Positions 35,901 to 46,655 are shown, counted from the first letter of the stretch. The stretch is DNA of 64,000 bases from Arthrobacter globiformis (GCF_030815865.1 NZ_JAUSXI010000001.1:3162001-3226000); one strand, 5' to 3'. Translations and numbers: made by a program. Notes: a model not told the origin generated them from the letters alone.

Positions 35901-37070
35901 GTGTCTGATCCCGCGGGATCCGGTCAGCAGCCCCCGAACGTGCAGACCCAGAAAAGCAGCCGCGAGGGTATCCCGCTCGGCAGGATCGCCGGCATTCCCA
36001 TAGTGCTGGCGTACTCCTGGTTCATCATTGCCGCCTTCACGGTGATTGTGTACGGGCCCTTGCTGCAGCATGGCACCCCTTCTTTGGGCGTCGGGGCGTA
36101 CTACGTTGCATTCGCCTACGCGCTGCTGCTCCTGCTGTCAGTGCTCATCCATGAGCTCGCGCATGCGCTGACGGCCAAGATCTACGGCTGGCCCAGCGAG
36201 AAAATCGTGCTCAACCTCTGGGGTGGCCACACCCAGTTTGAAAGCTTCACCGCCACACCCGGACGATCCGTGCTGGTGGCCATGGCCGGGCCGGCCGCCA
36301 ACTTCGTGCTGGCCGGGGCGGCCTGGCTGGTGATTTCCTCGGGCGGCTTGTCCGGCGTAGCGGACACCCTCCTGAACATCTTCTTCTGGGCGAACCTCGT
36401 GATCGGCATCTTCAACGTGCTGCCCGGGCTGCCGCTGGACGGCGGCCGCCTGGTGGAATCCGCGGTCTGGAAGGCCACCGGCAGCCAAGCCAAAGGCACC
36501 GTCGCGGCCGGCTGGGGCGGACGCGTCATCGTCATCGCCCTGGGCCTGTGGTTCATCGTCCGGCCGCTGCTCAGCGGAGACGTACCGGACACCAGCATGC
36601 TGCTCATCACCATCCTGGTCGGCGGTTTCCTCTGGATGGGCGCGTCAGCGTCAATCCAGCAGGGCCGCCTGCGCAGCCGCCTCCATCTGGTGAGCGCCGC
36701 CGCACTGGCCGAACCCGCCGTCGGCCTTTCCGAGGGGGGGAGCGTCAGCGACGTCCTCCGGGTATCGGCAGGCGGGCGGACCGCCGTCGTGCTCTGCGGT
36801 CCTGACGGCAGGCCCAACAGCGTGGTTGACCCCGCGGCCCTGGCCGCGGTACCCGCCGCCGTGGCCGGCACCACCCCCGCCGGAGCGGTGACCTACCCGC
36901 TCGGCGCCGGCGCCTATGTGCCGGAATGGTCCAAAGGCCAGGAGTTGATCCAGTACCTGGCACAGCTCGAAGGACACGACTACGCGGTGGTTGACCACAA
37001 TGGCCGGGTCACCGGCCTGCTGCGCCAGTCCAGCGTGGTGACGGCCATAACAGGCAGGGCCCCCCGCTAA
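35901..37070 (+). CDS. Site-2 protease-type M50 metallopeptidase with CBS-like tail
   Basis: This 389-residue intramembrane protease has the zinc motif HELAH (His84, Glu85, His88) and the third ligand in LPGLPLDGGRLVESAVW. The C-terminal 150 residues look like a CBS-domain pair (VSDVLRVSAGGRTAVVLCGPDG, DYAVVDHNGRVTGLLRQSSVV). This SpoIVFB/Rip3-like layout is used for regulated cleavage of membrane proteins, and the CBS part may sense nucleotides. GTG start with a GGAGCC ribosome-binding site, 12 bp after the HAD gene. No obvious anti-sigma substrate is nearby. Confidence 0.88.
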   Translation: MSDPAGSGQQPPNVQTQKSSREGIPLGRIAGIPIVLAYSWFIIAAFTVIVYGPLLQHGTPSLGVGAYYVAFAYALLLLLSVLIHELAHALTAKIYGWPSEKIVLNLWGGHTQFESFTATPGRSVLVAMAGPAANFVLAGAAWLVISSGGLSGVADTLLNIFFWANLVIGIFNVLPGLPLDGGRLVESAVWKATGSQAKGTVAAGWGGRVIVIALGLWFIVRPLLSGDVPDTSMLLITILVGGFLWMGASASIQQGRLRSRLHLVSAAALAEPAVGLSEGGSVSDVLRVSAGGRTAVVLCGPDGRPNSVVDPAALAAVPAAVAGTTPAGAVTYPLGAGAYVPEWSKGQELIQYLAQLEGHDYAVVDHNGRVTGLLRQSSVVTAITGRAPR

Positions 37071-37200
37071 AACACGCGCCGGCAGGGCCAGAGCCGGTAG
37101 AGTTACGTGCCGGTCGTGAAATCGGCAGCGGGTGCACGGCGCCCTGCCGGACAGCCACGGTGCACGCCAAGACAGCTTTCACAGGAGCGAGGACACAGTC

Positions 37201-38268
37201 ATGAGCAGCGAATCTGCCGCCAACGCAACCAGCACGGGCCTTGCCTCCGGCACTGCAGCCGGGATGGCGGACCAGCCGGTGGGCGCTGCCCGGCGGCGCG
37301 GCCCCTTCCGCGAAGGCGAACGGGTCCAGCTGACGGACGAGCGCGGGCGCATGAACACCATCAGCCTCGAGGCCGGCGGAGCCTTCCACACCCACCGCGG
37401 CTTCCTGAACCACGACGACATCATCGGCAAGGTGGACGGTTCGGTGGTGGTCAACAACGTCGGCCAGCAGTACCAGACGCTCCGCCCGCTGCTGTCCGAC
37501 TTCGTCCTGTCCATGCCCCGCGGCGCCGCCGTGGTCTACCCCAAGGACGCCGGCCAGATCGTCACCATGGCTGACATCTTCCCCGGCGCCCGCGTGGTGG
37601 AAGCAGGCGTGGGCTCAGGCGCCCTCTCCATATCGCTGCTCCGTGCGGTGGGGGACCAGGGCTACCTTCACTCCTTCGAACGCCGCGAGGAATTCGCCGC
37701 CATCGCGCGCGGCAACGTGGAAACCATCTTCGGAGGCCCGCACCCGGCCTGGCAGATCTCCCTCGGGGACTTCCAGGAGGAAGTGGTCCGCGCCGAAGAG
37801 CCCGGCTCCATCGACCGCGTTGTCCTCGACATGCTGGCGCCCTGGGAATGCCTTGACGCCGTAGCCACCGTCCTGGCCCCCGGCGGCGTGTGGATCAACT
37901 ACGTCGCCACCGTCACCCAGCTCTCCCGCACGGCCGAAGCCATCCGCGCCGACGGCCGCTTCACTGAACCGGACGCCTGGGAATCCATGGTCCGCGGCTG
38001 GCACCTCGAAGGACTCGCCGTGCGCCCCGACCACCGCATGGTCGCCCACACAGGGTTCCTGCTGGTCACCCGCCGGCTCGCCGACGGCGTCACCGGCATC
38101 TCCGTTAAGCGGCGTCCGTCCAAGACCGAGTTCAACGAAGAAGACGTCAACGCCTGGACACCGGGCGCCGTGGGGGAACGCCTGGTCTCGGACAAAAAGC
38201 TGCGCCGGGCGGCGCGGGATGCGATCGCCGGCACAAACGTGAAGGACGATCCGGACATCACAAACTAG
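37201..38268 (+). CDS. trmI: tRNA (adenine-58-N1)-methyltransferase TrmI
   Basis: The 355-residue enzyme methylates A58 in the T-loop of tRNAs with S-adenosylmethionine. An N-terminal small beta domain (RRRGPFREGERVQLTDERGR, HTHRGFLNHDDIIGK) is followed by a Rossmann fold with the SAM motif VVEAGVGSGALSISLLRAVG and DMLAPWECLDAV. The ATG 37201 is preferred because of the GGAGCGAGG ribosome-binding site and because the upstream extension is not conserved-looking. In actinobacteria trmI commonly lies just upstream of the proteasome ATPase gene, as here (82 bp). Confidence 0.92.
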   Translation: MSSESAANATSTGLASGTAAGMADQPVGAARRRGPFREGERVQLTDERGRMNTISLEAGGAFHTHRGFLNHDDIIGKVDGSVVVNNVGQQYQTLRPLLSDFVLSMPRGAAVVYPKDAGQIVTMADIFPGARVVEAGVGSGALSISLLRAVGDQGYLHSFERREEFAAIARGNVETIFGGPHPAWQISLGDFQEEVVRAEEPGSIDRVVLDMLAPWECLDAVATVLAPGGVWINYVATVTQLSRTAEAIRADGRFTEPDAWESMVRGWHLEGLAVRPDHRMVAHTGFLLVTRRLADGVTGISVKRRPSKTEFNEEDVNAWTPGAVGERLVSDKKLRRAARDAIAGTNVKDDPDITN

Positions 38269-38350
38269 TCCGTATTTCGGATGTCGTCGGCTCTACCAGC
38301 CAACTTGGGGCTATCGTCTTAAGAAGAGCGCAGGAAGGGGCTGATGCATC

Positions 38351-40097
38351 ATGGACACGCCAAACAAGGACTCCGTGCCTACGCCGGCTGAACAGGCTGG
38401 TGCCAACGAACTGTCTGTCGCGGACCGGCAGGTCAATATCCTCAGAGACAAACTGAGGCATATCGACCGCCAGCTGGCAGCTGCCACGCAGAACAACACC
38501 AAGCTCGTGGCAATGCTGGAAACTGCCAAGGCCGAAATACTCCGGCTGAAGAACGCCCTGGACCAGGAGGGGCAGCCGCCGTACAGCTTCGGCACCGTCC
38601 TTCAGCTGAACCCGCGGCGGCAGGCTGCCGGCAGCGGCCAGGCCGCCACCGAGGAATCGGTGGACATCTTCAACGCCGGGCGGAAAATGCGGGTTGGCAT
38701 CAGCCCGCTGGTCAACATCAACCAGCTGGCCGTCGGCCAGGAGGTCCTCCTCAACGAGGCGCTCCTGGTGGTGGCCGGCCTCGGTTACGAGCGCGCAGGC
38801 GAGCTCGTCACGCTTAAGGAGCTGCTCGGCCCGGACCGCGCACTGGTGCTGGGCCGTGCCGATGAGGAGCGCGTCATCAGGCTCGCAGGCCCGCTTCTGG
38901 GCGAAAAGCTGCGGGTGGGCGATGCCCTCTCCATCGATTCGCGCACCGGGTACGCCCTCGAGAAGGTCCCGCGGTCCGAAGTTGAGAACCTCGTCCTGGA
39001 GAGAAGTCCCGGACATCACCTACGAGGACATCGGCGGCCTCGGCCCGCAGATCGAACAGATCCGGGACGCCATCGAGTTGCCGTTCCTGCATCCGGACCT
39101 GTACCGCGAGCACGGGCTCAAGGCTCCCAAGGGCATCCTGCTCTACGGCCCTCCGGGCTGCGGCAAGACCCTCATCGCCAAGGCGGTGGCTAACTCCCTG
39201 GCCGCGCGCGCCGCGGAACGCTCGGGCAATATCGACCTGAAGAGTTATTTCCTCAATATCAAGGGACCCGAACTCCTCGACAAGTACGTCGGCGAGACCG
39301 AACGCCACATCCGGCTGATCTTCTCGCGGGCCCGCGAAAAGGCGTCGGACGGCAGCCCCGTTGTGGTCTTCTTCGACGAGATGGATTCGCTCTTCCGCAC
39401 CCGCGGCACGGGCATCTCCTCGGACGTCGAAACCACGATTGTGCCGCAGCTGCTGAGCGAGATCGACGGCGTGGAGCGGTTGGACAACGTGATTGTCATC
39501 GGCGCCTCCAACCGCGAGGACATGATCGACCCCGCCATCCTGCGCCCCGGCCGCCTGGACGTGAAGGTGAAGATCCAGCGTCCCGATGCCGAGGCCGCAG
39601 CGGACATCTTCAGGAAATACATCACGCCGGACCTGCCGTTCCACGAGGATGACCTGGTGGAGCACGACGGCGATGTCCAGGAGACTGTCGACGCCATGGT
39701 CCAGCGCACCGTGGAGTCGATGTACTCGACGGAGAAATCCAACGAGTTCCTGGAAGTTACCTACGCCAACGGGGACACCGAGATGCTGTACTTCAAGGAC
39801 TTCAACTCCGGGGCCGTGGTCCAGAACGTCGTGGACCGTGCCAAGAAGTACGCCATCAAGGACCTCCTGACCACGCAGCAGAAGGGCCTGCGCATCGACC
39901 ACCTGCTGCGCGCCGTCGTCGATGAGTTCCGCGAGCACGAGGACATGCCCAACACCACCAACCCGGATGACTGGGCACGCATCTCCGGCAAGAAGGGTGA
40001 GCGCATCACTTACATCCGCACCATCGTCCAGGGCAAGGCCGGCCAGGAGCCCGGCAAATCCATCGAGACCATGCCCAACACGGGCCAGTACCTGTGA
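38351..40097 (+). pseudogene. arc: Proteasome-associated AAA+ ATPase Arc/Mpa, interrupted by a +1 frameshift
   Basis: The first part (38351 to about 39001, 217 residues) holds the coiled coil that captures Pup and the two OB domains. From about 39003 the next frame encodes the AAA+ module ([11 protein letters not shown], Walker A GPPGCGKT, Walker [10 protein letters not shown]) and the C-terminal GQYL, whose penultimate Tyr docks the ring on the 20S core. One extra base in GGAGAGAAG at 38999-39007 breaks the frame; removing one A at 39002 restores [16 protein letters not shown] and a normal length of about 582 residues. Either a sequencing error or a true inactivating mutation. The AAA part has no well-placed start of its own. 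Confidence 0.88.
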
Positions 40098-41767
40098 CGG
40101 CCGCCCCCGAAGCGGCGCTGGGAGGCGGCCTGCCGGCCGGCGGCGCCATGCGGGTCATGGGTTCGGAGACCGAATACGGGATTCACGCGCCGGCCGCTCC
40201 GGGCGCCAATGCCACCATGATGTCCGCCCGGGTGGTCCAGGCTTACGCCCAGGTCACCCGGCTCCGGGCCGCCGGCGGCGCCGAGACCCGCTGGGACTAC
40301 ACGGACGAGGAGCCGCTGCACGACGCCCGCGGCTGGACACTGGAGCGCGGACAGGCCCACCCGAGCCAGCTGACGGACCAGCCGCCTGTGCTGAACGCCG
40401 AAGCGGTGGCGCTTGCCTACGGCCGTGAGGAGCTTGAGCTGGACGGCGAGGACGAATCGGGCTCGCTGCTGATGAACATGGTGCTCGGCAACGGGGCACG
40501 CCTCTACGTGGACCACGCGCACCCCGAGTACTCCAGCCCGGAGGTCACCAACCCCGCGGCTGCAGTGGCCTGGGACGCGGCCGGGGACCTTGTGGGCCTG
40601 GCCGCGGTCCGCAGGCTGGCCAGCGACACGGAACTGCCCGCCGTCAACCTCTACAAGAACAACACCGACAACAAGTCCGTGTCCTACGGGTCCCACGAAA
40701 ACTACCTGATGCCGCGATCCGTCCCGTTCGGCGACATTGTCCGCGGGCTGACCCCGTTTTTCGTGTCGCGACAGATCATCTGCGGTTCGGGGCGGGTGGG
40801 CCTGGGCCAGGACAACTCCCGGTCCGGTTACCAGATCAGCCAGCGGGCGGACTTCTTCGAGGCGGAGGTGGGACTCGAAACCACTATCCGGCGCCCCATC
40901 ATTAACACCCGCGACGAGCCGCACGCAACGGCGGACAAGTACCGGCGACTGCACGTAATCATCGGCGACGCCAACCTGAGCCAGGTGTCCAACTACCTGA
41001 AGTTTGGCACCACCGCCATGGTGCTGAGCCTGATCGAGGCGGGCCTCGCGCCGCGGATCGAGGTGCACGAGCCGGTGGCCGCGCTGCAGGCCATCAGCCA
41101 TGACACCACCCTCACCGCCCAGGTCAGACTGCTCGACGGCCGCCGGGTGACGGCCCTTGACCTGCAGTGGATGTACCACGAAGCCGCCGCCAAGCTCGCC
41201 CAGGACACGGGAGTCTCGGACGCCGTCGACGGCGACGGCCACACGCACGCCGTGCTGGAGCGGTGGGCTACCACCCTGACGCAGCTGGACAGTGACCGGT
41301 CGGCCGCCGCCACGTCGGTGGAGTGGCTGGCCAAGCTGTCCATCCTGGAGGGCTACCGCCAGCGCGACGGACTCCAGTGGGATGACGCCCGGCTGGGGCT
41401 GGTCGATCTGCAGTGGTCTGACCTCCGGCCCGAAAAAGGGCTCTACTACCGCCTGCTCTCCCGGGACCGGATGCAGCGGATCGTGGACGACGCCGACATC
41501 GCCGCCGCGGTGACGGAACCGCCGTCGGACACCCGGGCGTACTTCCGCGGACGCTGCGTCAGCAGCTTCAGTAAGGACGTGGTGGGCGCCAGCTGGGACT
41601 CGGTGATCTTCGACGTGCCGGGCTACGGAAGGCTGCAGCGCGTGCCCACACGGGAGCCGCTGCGCGGCACGAAAGCGCTAACGGGAGGGCTGTTTGCCAA
41701 GCACCGCGAGGCGGGGTCGTTCCTAGCGGAACTGCTCGGATCGGCACCGGCTCCGCCACCGGCATAA
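40094..41767 (+). CDS. dop: Deamidase/depupylase of Pup (Dop)
   Basis: The 557-residue enzyme is the carboxylate-amine ligase-fold paralogue of PafA. It converts Pup's C-terminal Gln to Glu and also removes Pup from substrates. The N-terminal motif [12 protein letters not shown] carries the metal-binding Glu residues; [24 protein letters not shown] and [12 protein letters not shown] are conserved active-site parts. It is longer than PafA because of the Dop-loop region near residues 40-80. The GTG start overlaps the arc stop codon (GTGA); a later ATG at 40148 would remove 18 residues. It is the second gene of the proteasome cluster. Confidence 0.93.
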   Translation: MTAAPEAALGGGLPAGGAMRVMGSETEYGIHAPAAPGANATMMSARVVQAYAQVTRLRAAGGAETRWDYTDEEPLHDARGWTLERGQAHPSQLTDQPPVLNAEAVALAYGREELELDGEDESGSLLMNMVLGNGARLYVDHAHPEYSSPEVTNPAAAVAWDAAGDLVGLAAVRRLASDTELPAVNLYKNNTDNKSVSYGSHENYLMPRSVPFGDIVRGLTPFFVSRQIICGSGRVGLGQDNSRSGYQISQRADFFEAEVGLETTIRRPIINTRDEPHATADKYRRLHVIIGDANLSQVSNYLKFGTTAMVLSLIEAGLAPRIEVHEPVAALQAISHDTTLTAQVRLLDGRRVTALDLQWMYHEAAAKLAQDTGVSDAVDGDGHTHAVLERWATTLTQLDSDRSAAATSVEWLAKLSILEGYRQRDGLQWDDARLGLVDLQWSDLRPEKGLYYRLLSRDRMQRIVDDADIAAAVTEPPSDTRAYFRGRCVSSFSKDVVGASWDSVIFDVPGYGRLQRVPTREPLRGTKALTGGLFAKHREAGSFLAELLGSAPAPPPA

Positions 41768-41851
41768 TGCACCCCGCAACGGCCCTTTGCGTGGCAATAT
41801 GGGCATACAGGATGTGCCTCCGGAGTGGGGGACTGGATGAAGGAGAAGGAC

Positions 41852-42052
41852 ATGGCAGGCCAGGAGCAGCAGCAGCCACAGCCACGCGACACCGAGGTCG
41901 AGGAAGAGGTCCCCGTACCGCCGGCGCCCGCAGAAGGACAGGCATCCGCCTCGACGCAGGGTGTTGACGATCTCCTCGACGAGATTGACGGCGTCCTGGA
42001 GTCCAACGCGGAGGAATTCGTCCGGGCATTCGTGCAAAAGGGCGGCCAGTAG
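41852..42052 (+). CDS. pup: Prokaryotic ubiquitin-like protein Pup
   Basis: The 66-residue protein starts MAGQEQQQPQPRDTE and ends with the diagnostic DDLLDEIDGVLESNAEEFVRAFVQKGGQ region (last 28 residues). The C-terminal Gln must be deamidated by Dop before ligation by PafA. The C-terminal half forms the helix bound by the Arc coiled coil. Start 41852 is chosen over two upstream in-frame starts because AAGGAG lies 7 bases before it and the length matches known Pups (about 64). Confidence 0.96.
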   Translation: MAGQEQQQPQPRDTEVEEEVPVPPAPAEGQASASTQGVDDLLDEIDGVLESNAEEFVRAFVQKGGQ

Positions 42053-42136
42053 ACCGGCAGCCACGCCACCCGCACCGGGCACGGAAGCCAGAGCTACCGG
42101 ACAGCCGCTGAATTATGACGTTGAAGGAGTGCACCA

Positions 42137-42958
42137 GTGCAGGAGACAACAGCCAACAAGGTAGCCGCCCACGCGACGTCGTCGTTCACTGAGCATCTCC
42201 AACGCGACCGTCCGGAACTGCTCCCCCAATACGCACCATTCGCGGCGGGCACGTCCGCCGGCCAGCCGCTAGCCGTGCCGCACGCCACCACCATCGTGGC
42301 CATGACCTATGCCGGCGGCATCGTCATGGCCGGCGACCGCCGCGCCACCATGGGCAACATCATCGCCAGCCGGCACATCGAAAAGGTCTTTCCCGCCGAC
42401 CAGTATTCCGTCCTCGGCATCGCCGGCACGGCAGGCATCGCGATCGACCTGACACGCCTGTTCCAGGTGGAACTCGAGCACTACGAGAAGATCGAAGGCA
42501 CCCTGCTGAGCCTGGACGGCAAGGCGAACCGACTCGGCGCCATGATCCGCGGCAACCTGCCAATGGCGCTGCAGGGCCTCGCAGTGGTCCCGCTGTTCGC
42601 GGGCTTCGACACCGCCGCCGGGGTAGGCCGGCTGTTCTCCTATGACGTGACCGGCGGCCGCTACGAGGAACAGGAACACCACGCCGTGGGCTCCGGATCA
42701 ATGTTCGCCCGTGGCGCACTTAAAAAGCTTTGGCGGCCCAACCTGCCCGAGGACGAAGCCATATCCGTCGCCGTGGAGTCCCTCTACGACGCCGCCGACG
42801 ACGACTCGGCCACCGGCGGTCCCGACCCCGTGCGGCAACTGTGGCCCGTGGTGTATGCCGTCAACCGGGCCGGAGCCCGCCGGGTCTCGGAGCGCGACCT
42901 CGCCGCCACGGCCGGAAACATCATCGAGTCCAGGGCAGCTGCCCGGCGGGAGGCCTGA
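42137..42958 (+). CDS. prcB: 20S proteasome beta subunit PrcB
   Basis: This is a 273-residue precursor. Residues 1-50 are a propeptide ending PHA, and cleavage exposes Thr51 ([24 protein letters not shown]), the catalytic N-terminal threonine nucleophile. The Asp/Lys partners of the Ntn hydrolase site are in GDRRAT and the HIEKVF segment. Fourteen copies form the two inner rings of the 20S core. GTG start with GAAGGAG ribosome-binding site. Its stop lies one base before the prcA ATG, ensuring balanced synthesis. Confidence 0.96.
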   Translation: MQETTANKVAAHATSSFTEHLQRDRPELLPQYAPFAAGTSAGQPLAVPHATTIVAMTYAGGIVMAGDRRATMGNIIASRHIEKVFPADQYSVLGIAGTAGIAIDLTRLFQVELEHYEKIEGTLLSLDGKANRLGAMIRGNLPMALQGLAVVPLFAGFDTAAGVGRLFSYDVTGGRYEEQEHHAVGSGSMFARGALKKLWRPNLPEDEAISVAVESLYDAADDDSATGGPDPVRQLWPVVYAVNRAGARRVSERDLAATAGNIIESRAAARREA

Positions 42959-42959
42959 T

Positions 42960-43667
42960 ATGACACAGCAGTTCTATGTCTCTCCCGAACAGCTGATGAA
43001 GGACCGTGCGGATTTCGCACGGAAAGGCATCGCCCGCGGACGGTCCGTGATCGTGGTCAGCTGCGAGGACGGAATTGCCCTGGTGGCCGAGAACCCGTCT
43101 CCCTCGCTGCACAAGATCGGCGAGATCTACGACAAGATCGCCTTCGCCGCCGTCGGGAAGTACAACGAGTTTGAAAGCCTCCGCCAGGCCGGGGTGCGCT
43201 ACGCCGACGTCCGCGGCTATTCCTATGACCGCGAGGACGTCACGGCCAGGGGACTGGCCAGCGTCTACGCCCAGAGCCTGGGTGCCGTCTTCACCGCGGA
43301 GCAGAAGCCGTTCGAGGTGGAACTGGCCGTGGCAGAGGTAGGAGCCAGCCAGGACCTCGACCATCTCTACCGCCTCACGTTCGACGGCTCCATCGCGGAC
43401 GAGCACAACTTCATTGTGATGGGCGGCCAGGCGGACAAGGTGTCCGGGGCGATCGAGGGCGGCTGGCAGCGCGACCTCTCGTTCGCGGCGGCGATCCGGC
43501 TCGCCGTTAAGGGACTCATGACGGACAATGAGGCACCCGACCTGCTGGCCAAGGCCTTGGAAGTGGCGGTGCTGGACCGCAGTTCGGAAAGCAGCAGGGG
43601 GACGCGTAGGGCTTTCCGCAGATTGTCCGACCAGGACGTTGTGGAACTGCTGGCTGAGGAGAGCTGA
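42960..43667 (+). CDS. prcA: 20S proteasome alpha subunit PrcA
   Basis: The 235-residue non-catalytic subunit forms the outer gated rings. The N-terminus [31 protein letters not shown] includes the gate peptide and helix H0. The Ntn fold continues with [19 protein letters not shown] strands and [21 protein letters not shown]. The alpha-ring pockets receive the C-terminal GQYL of Arc. The start at 42960 follows GGGAGG inside the end of prcB. Its end is one base from pafA. Confidence 0.95.
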   Translation: MTQQFYVSPEQLMKDRADFARKGIARGRSVIVVSCEDGIALVAENPSPSLHKIGEIYDKIAFAAVGKYNEFESLRQAGVRYADVRGYSYDREDVTARGLASVYAQSLGAVFTAEQKPFEVELAVAEVGASQDLDHLYRLTFDGSIADEHNFIVMGGQADKVSGAIEGGWQRDLSFAAAIRLAVKGLMTDNEAPDLLAKALEVAVLDRSSESSRGTRRAFRRLSDQDVVELLAEES

Positions 43668-43668
43668 C

Positions 43669-45033
43669 ATGGACAAGAGGATTTTCGGCATTGAAACCGA
43701 ATTCGGGATTTCCTACTCGAGCCCGGACTCCCGGCCCCTCGCCCCGGAGGAAGTGGCCCGCTACCTGTTCCGAAAAGTGGTCAGCTGGGGCCGGTCCTCC
43801 AACGTGTTCCTCACCAACGGGTCCCGCCTGTACCTCGACGTGGGCTCGCACCCGGAATACGCCACCGCAGAATGCGACGACCTCGCCCAGCTGATCGCCC
43901 ATGACCGCGCCGGGGAGCTCATCCTCGATGACCTCGTGGATGAAGCCCAGTCCAGGCTCGCCGCCGAGGGCTTCAACGGCACGGTGTACCTGTTCAAGAA
44001 CAACACCGATTCTGCAGGCAACTCCTACGGCAGCCACGAGAACTACCTCATTCCGCGCCGCGGCGAGTTCACCCGGCTGGCCGAGATCCTGATTCCATTC
44101 CTCGTCACCCGCCAGCTCATCGCCGGTGCGGGCAAGATCCTGAAGACGCCGCACGGGGCCACCTACGCGTTTTCGCAGCGGGCGGACCACATCTGGGAGG
44201 GCGTGTCCTCGGCCACCACCCGTTCCCGGCCGATCATCAACACCCGGGACGAGCCGCATGCGGATGCAGAGTTCTACCGGCGGCTGCACGTGATCGTCGG
44301 GGACTCGAACATGTCCGAGACCACGGCGCTGCTCAAGGTGGGCACCGTGGACCTCATCCTGCGGATGATCGAGGCCGGCGTGATCATGCGGGACATGCGG
44401 ATGGAAAACCCCATCCGCAGCATCCGGGAAATCTCCCATGACCTGAGCGGCCGCGCATTGGTCAGGCTCGCCAACGGCCGCCAGCTCACCGCCCTGGAGA
44501 TCCAGCAGGAGTACCTGAACAAGGTCACGGCGTTCGTCGAGGAAAACGGCGCCCACAACCCGCACGTGCCGCTGATCCTGGACCTGTGGGGGCGGACGCT
44601 GCGGGCCATCGAAAGCGGCGACTCCAGCACCATCGACACCGAAATCGACTGGGCCATCAAGAAAAAGCTCATGGACAGTTACCGCAGGCGCCACGGCCTG
44701 GGGCTGGACGCCCCCAGGATCGCGCAGCTGGACCTCACCTACCACGACATCTCCCGTTCCCGCGGCCTGTACTACCTGCTACAGTCCCGCGGCGCCGTCC
44801 GCCGGGTGACCGAGGAGACCGCCATCAAGGACGCCGTGGACGCCCCGCCGCAGACCACCAGGGCCAAGCTTCGAGGCGACTTCGTCCGAAAGGCGCAGGA
44901 ACTGGGCCGGGACTACACCGTGGACTGGGTCCATCTGAAGCTCAACGACCGCGCCCACCAGACCATTTTGTGCAAAGACCCGTTCCGCAACGTTGACGAG
45001 CGGGTTGATGCCCTTCTGGACTCTATGGGCTGA
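43669..45033 (+). CDS. pafA: Pup--protein ligase PafA
   Basis: PafA uses ATP to join deamidated Pup to lysines of target proteins. The 454-residue sequence starts [18 protein letters not shown] with the catalytic Glu9-type residue, and carries [42 protein letters not shown] and [22 protein letters not shown]. Residues 385-454 form the C-terminal domain that contacts substrates. The ATG follows GAGGAGAGC. The gene overlaps nothing but is directly coupled to prcA. Confidence 0.95.
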   Translation: MDKRIFGIETEFGISYSSPDSRPLAPEEVARYLFRKVVSWGRSSNVFLTNGSRLYLDVGSHPEYATAECDDLAQLIAHDRAGELILDDLVDEAQSRLAAEGFNGTVYLFKNNTDSAGNSYGSHENYLIPRRGEFTRLAEILIPFLVTRQLIAGAGKILKTPHGATYAFSQRADHIWEGVSSATTRSRPIINTRDEPHADAEFYRRLHVIVGDSNMSETTALLKVGTVDLILRMIEAGVIMRDMRMENPIRSIREISHDLSGRALVRLANGRQLTALEIQQEYLNKVTAFVEENGAHNPHVPLILDLWGRTLRAIESGDSSTIDTEIDWAIKKKLMDSYRRRHGLGLDAPRIAQLDLTYHDISRSRGLYYLLQSRGAVRRVTEETAIKDAVDAPPQTTRAKLRGDFVRKAQELGRDYTVDWVHLKLNDRAHQTILCKDPFRNVDERVDALLDSMG

Positions 45034-45146
45034 TACCCAGCTTTCCGCGTTACTCTGGAAGAGGCCGCTCTGCGGTCCTGACTGCCTTGCCGTCTGTAGC
45101 ACCTCCGCCGGCAGGGCATCCATCTTGCCCCGACGAAAGTTCTCAC

Positions 45147-46076
45147 GTGCGCCGACTACTAGCAATCCTTCTTCCCGCGCTGCTCCTGCTGACCGCCTGC
45201 GGTGGCCAGGAGCCAGCAGCCCCGGAACCGACCAGCCAGTCCGCGGGTGACACCGCCAAGTTCGACTCGCTCAAGCTGACGGACAACGGTGACAAGAAAG
45301 CCCCCAAGGTCGAGTTCACCAAGCCGCTGGAGGTTACCGAACCGACCGTGAAGGTTGTCACCGATGGCAGCGGGGATCGCGTCAAGGCCAACCAGATTGC
45401 CGAGATTTCCGTCCTTGCCCTGAACGCCAAGGACGGTTCCACGCTGGACGACAGCTTCCCCCGCGACCCCGAGCCCCTTGAACTGAACGACAAACTCAAG
45501 AGCGGCAGCGCGATCGTCTACAACGCGTTCGTTGGCGCCAAGGTAGGCTCACAGCTCGCCCTCGCCATCCCGGGCAAGGCAGCGGCGGAAGGCCAGGCTG
45601 CCCAGCCGACCCAGCTCCTGATCATCAAGGTGCTCTCGGCCAAGGAGGCCCCGAAGGTGCTGGATAAGCCGGAAGGCGATCCGGTCACACCGCCCGCAGG
45701 CCTTCCGACCGTCACCGAGAAGGACGGTGTCCCGGAGATCTCGGTCAAGGGCGTCGCCGCCCCCAAGAAGCTCATCGCCCAGGACCTGATCAAGGGCAAG
45801 GGCGCCGTCGTCAAGGCCACGGACACCCTGACCGTCAACTACGTCGGCGTGGCCCTGGCCAGCGGCAAGAAGTTTGACTCCAGCTTTGACCGCAAGGAGC
45901 CGGCCTCGTTCGCGCTGAACCAGGTCATCAAGGGCTGGACCCAGGGCCTGGCCGGCAAGACCGTTGGCTCGCGCGTCCTGCTCGTCATCCCCAAGGATCT
46001 CGCCTACGGCGACTCCGGCCAGGGTGACGCCAAGGGCGACCTCGTGTTCGTCGTCGACATCCTGGGCGTTAAATAA
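45147..46076 (+). CDS. Lipoprotein FKBP-type peptidyl-prolyl isomerase with tandem domains
   Basis: The 309-residue product begins with a signal peptide and lipobox (LLTACGG, Cys18), so it is anchored outside the membrane. Two FKBP-like domains follow. The first (about 55-160) keeps the fold outline but lacks most active-site aromatics. The second (about 195-309) is canonical (LTVNYVGVALASGKKFDSSFDRKEP, KGWTQGLAGKTVGSRVLLVIP). It should assist folding of exported proteins. GTG 45147 is chosen because it sits directly before the signal peptide. Another FKBP gene follows after 50 bp. Confidence 0.87.
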   Translation: MRRLLAILLPALLLLTACGGQEPAAPEPTSQSAGDTAKFDSLKLTDNGDKKAPKVEFTKPLEVTEPTVKVVTDGSGDRVKANQIAEISVLALNAKDGSTLDDSFPRDPEPLELNDKLKSGSAIVYNAFVGAKVGSQLALAIPGKAAAEGQAAQPTQLLIIKVLSAKEAPKVLDKPEGDPVTPPAGLPTVTEKDGVPEISVKGVAAPKKLIAQDLIKGKGAVVKATDTLTVNYVGVALASGKKFDSSFDRKEPASFALNQVIKGWTQGLAGKTVGSRVLLVIPKDLAYGDSGQGDAKGDLVFVVDILGVK

Positions 46077-46126
46077 GCCAGGCGTCAAGTAAGCAACTCA
46101 AACACCCACCAGCAGAAGGAGCAACT

Positions 46127-46522
46127 ATGTCATTTGGCCAGCGCAAAATCGACCGTGACAAGCCGGAAATCGACTTCCCCCAAGGCCCGGTGCCCACGGA
46201 ACTCGTCATCACGGACATCATTGAGGGCGACGGTCCCGAGGCCAAGGCCGGCGACACCGTGTCCACCCACTACGTCGGCGTGGCCTGGTCCACCGGCGAA
46301 GAGTTCGACGCATCCTGGGGCCGCGGCGCCCCACTGGACTTCCGCGTCGGCGTCGGCCAGGTCATCCAGGGCTGGGACCAGGGGCTGCTCGGCATGAAGG
46401 TCGGCGGACGCCGCCGCCTTGAGATCCCCTCCGAGCTGGCTTACGGCTCACGCGGTGCCGGCGGAGCCATCGGCCCGAACGAGGCGCTGATCTTCGTCGT
46501 GGACCTGGTGGGCGTCCGCTAG
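46127..46522 (+). CDS. Cytoplasmic FKBP-type peptidyl-prolyl isomerase
   Basis: A single-domain FKBP of 131 residues with all the usual features: VSTHYVGVAWSTGEEFDASWGRGAPLDFRVG, VIQGWDQGLLGMKVGGRRRLEIP and YGSRGAGGAIGPNEALIFVVDLVGV. It has no signal peptide. It catalyses cis/trans isomerisation of prolines. Strong AGAAGGAG ribosome-binding site. It is the last gene before a large hairpin and the pafBC gene. Confidence 0.95.
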   Translation: MSFGQRKIDRDKPEIDFPQGPVPTELVITDIIEGDGPEAKAGDTVSTHYVGVAWSTGEEFDASWGRGAPLDFRVGVGQVIQGWDQGLLGMKVGGRRRLEIPSELAYGSRGAGGAIGPNEALIFVVDLVGVR

Positions 46523-46579
46523 TCCCCACCCGCCCCCTATCCTCGCAAGCTAGGTGTGGCCCCCCACCGTACTGCGTAA

Positions 46580-46621
46580 GCGCGGTAGCAATCGGAAGAA
46601 TTTTCCGGATTGTTGCCGCGC
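46580..46621. terminator. Large imperfect hairpin between fkbp and pafBC
   Basis: GCGCGGTAGCAATC-GGAA pairs with TTCCGGATTGTTGCCGCGC around a GAATT loop, with few mismatches. It probably terminates the preceding operon; the T-rich tail is weak. Confidence 0.6.
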
Positions 46622-46649
46622 TTTCGCGTTATTGCCCGAACGGCTTTAG

Positions 46650-46655
46650 TAACGT
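46650..46655 (+). promoter_or_regulatory. -10 element of pafBC (leaderless)
   Basis: TAACGT, then seven bases, then GTG 46663, with no ribosome-binding site. Confidence 0.5.

Noticed and set aside
38922..40097. AAA+ part of Arc as a separate gene starting at an in-frame ATG
   Set aside because: The ATG has no ribosome-binding site, and the residues before the junction are out-of-frame translation of the OB domain; a frameshift of one gene is the simpler reading.
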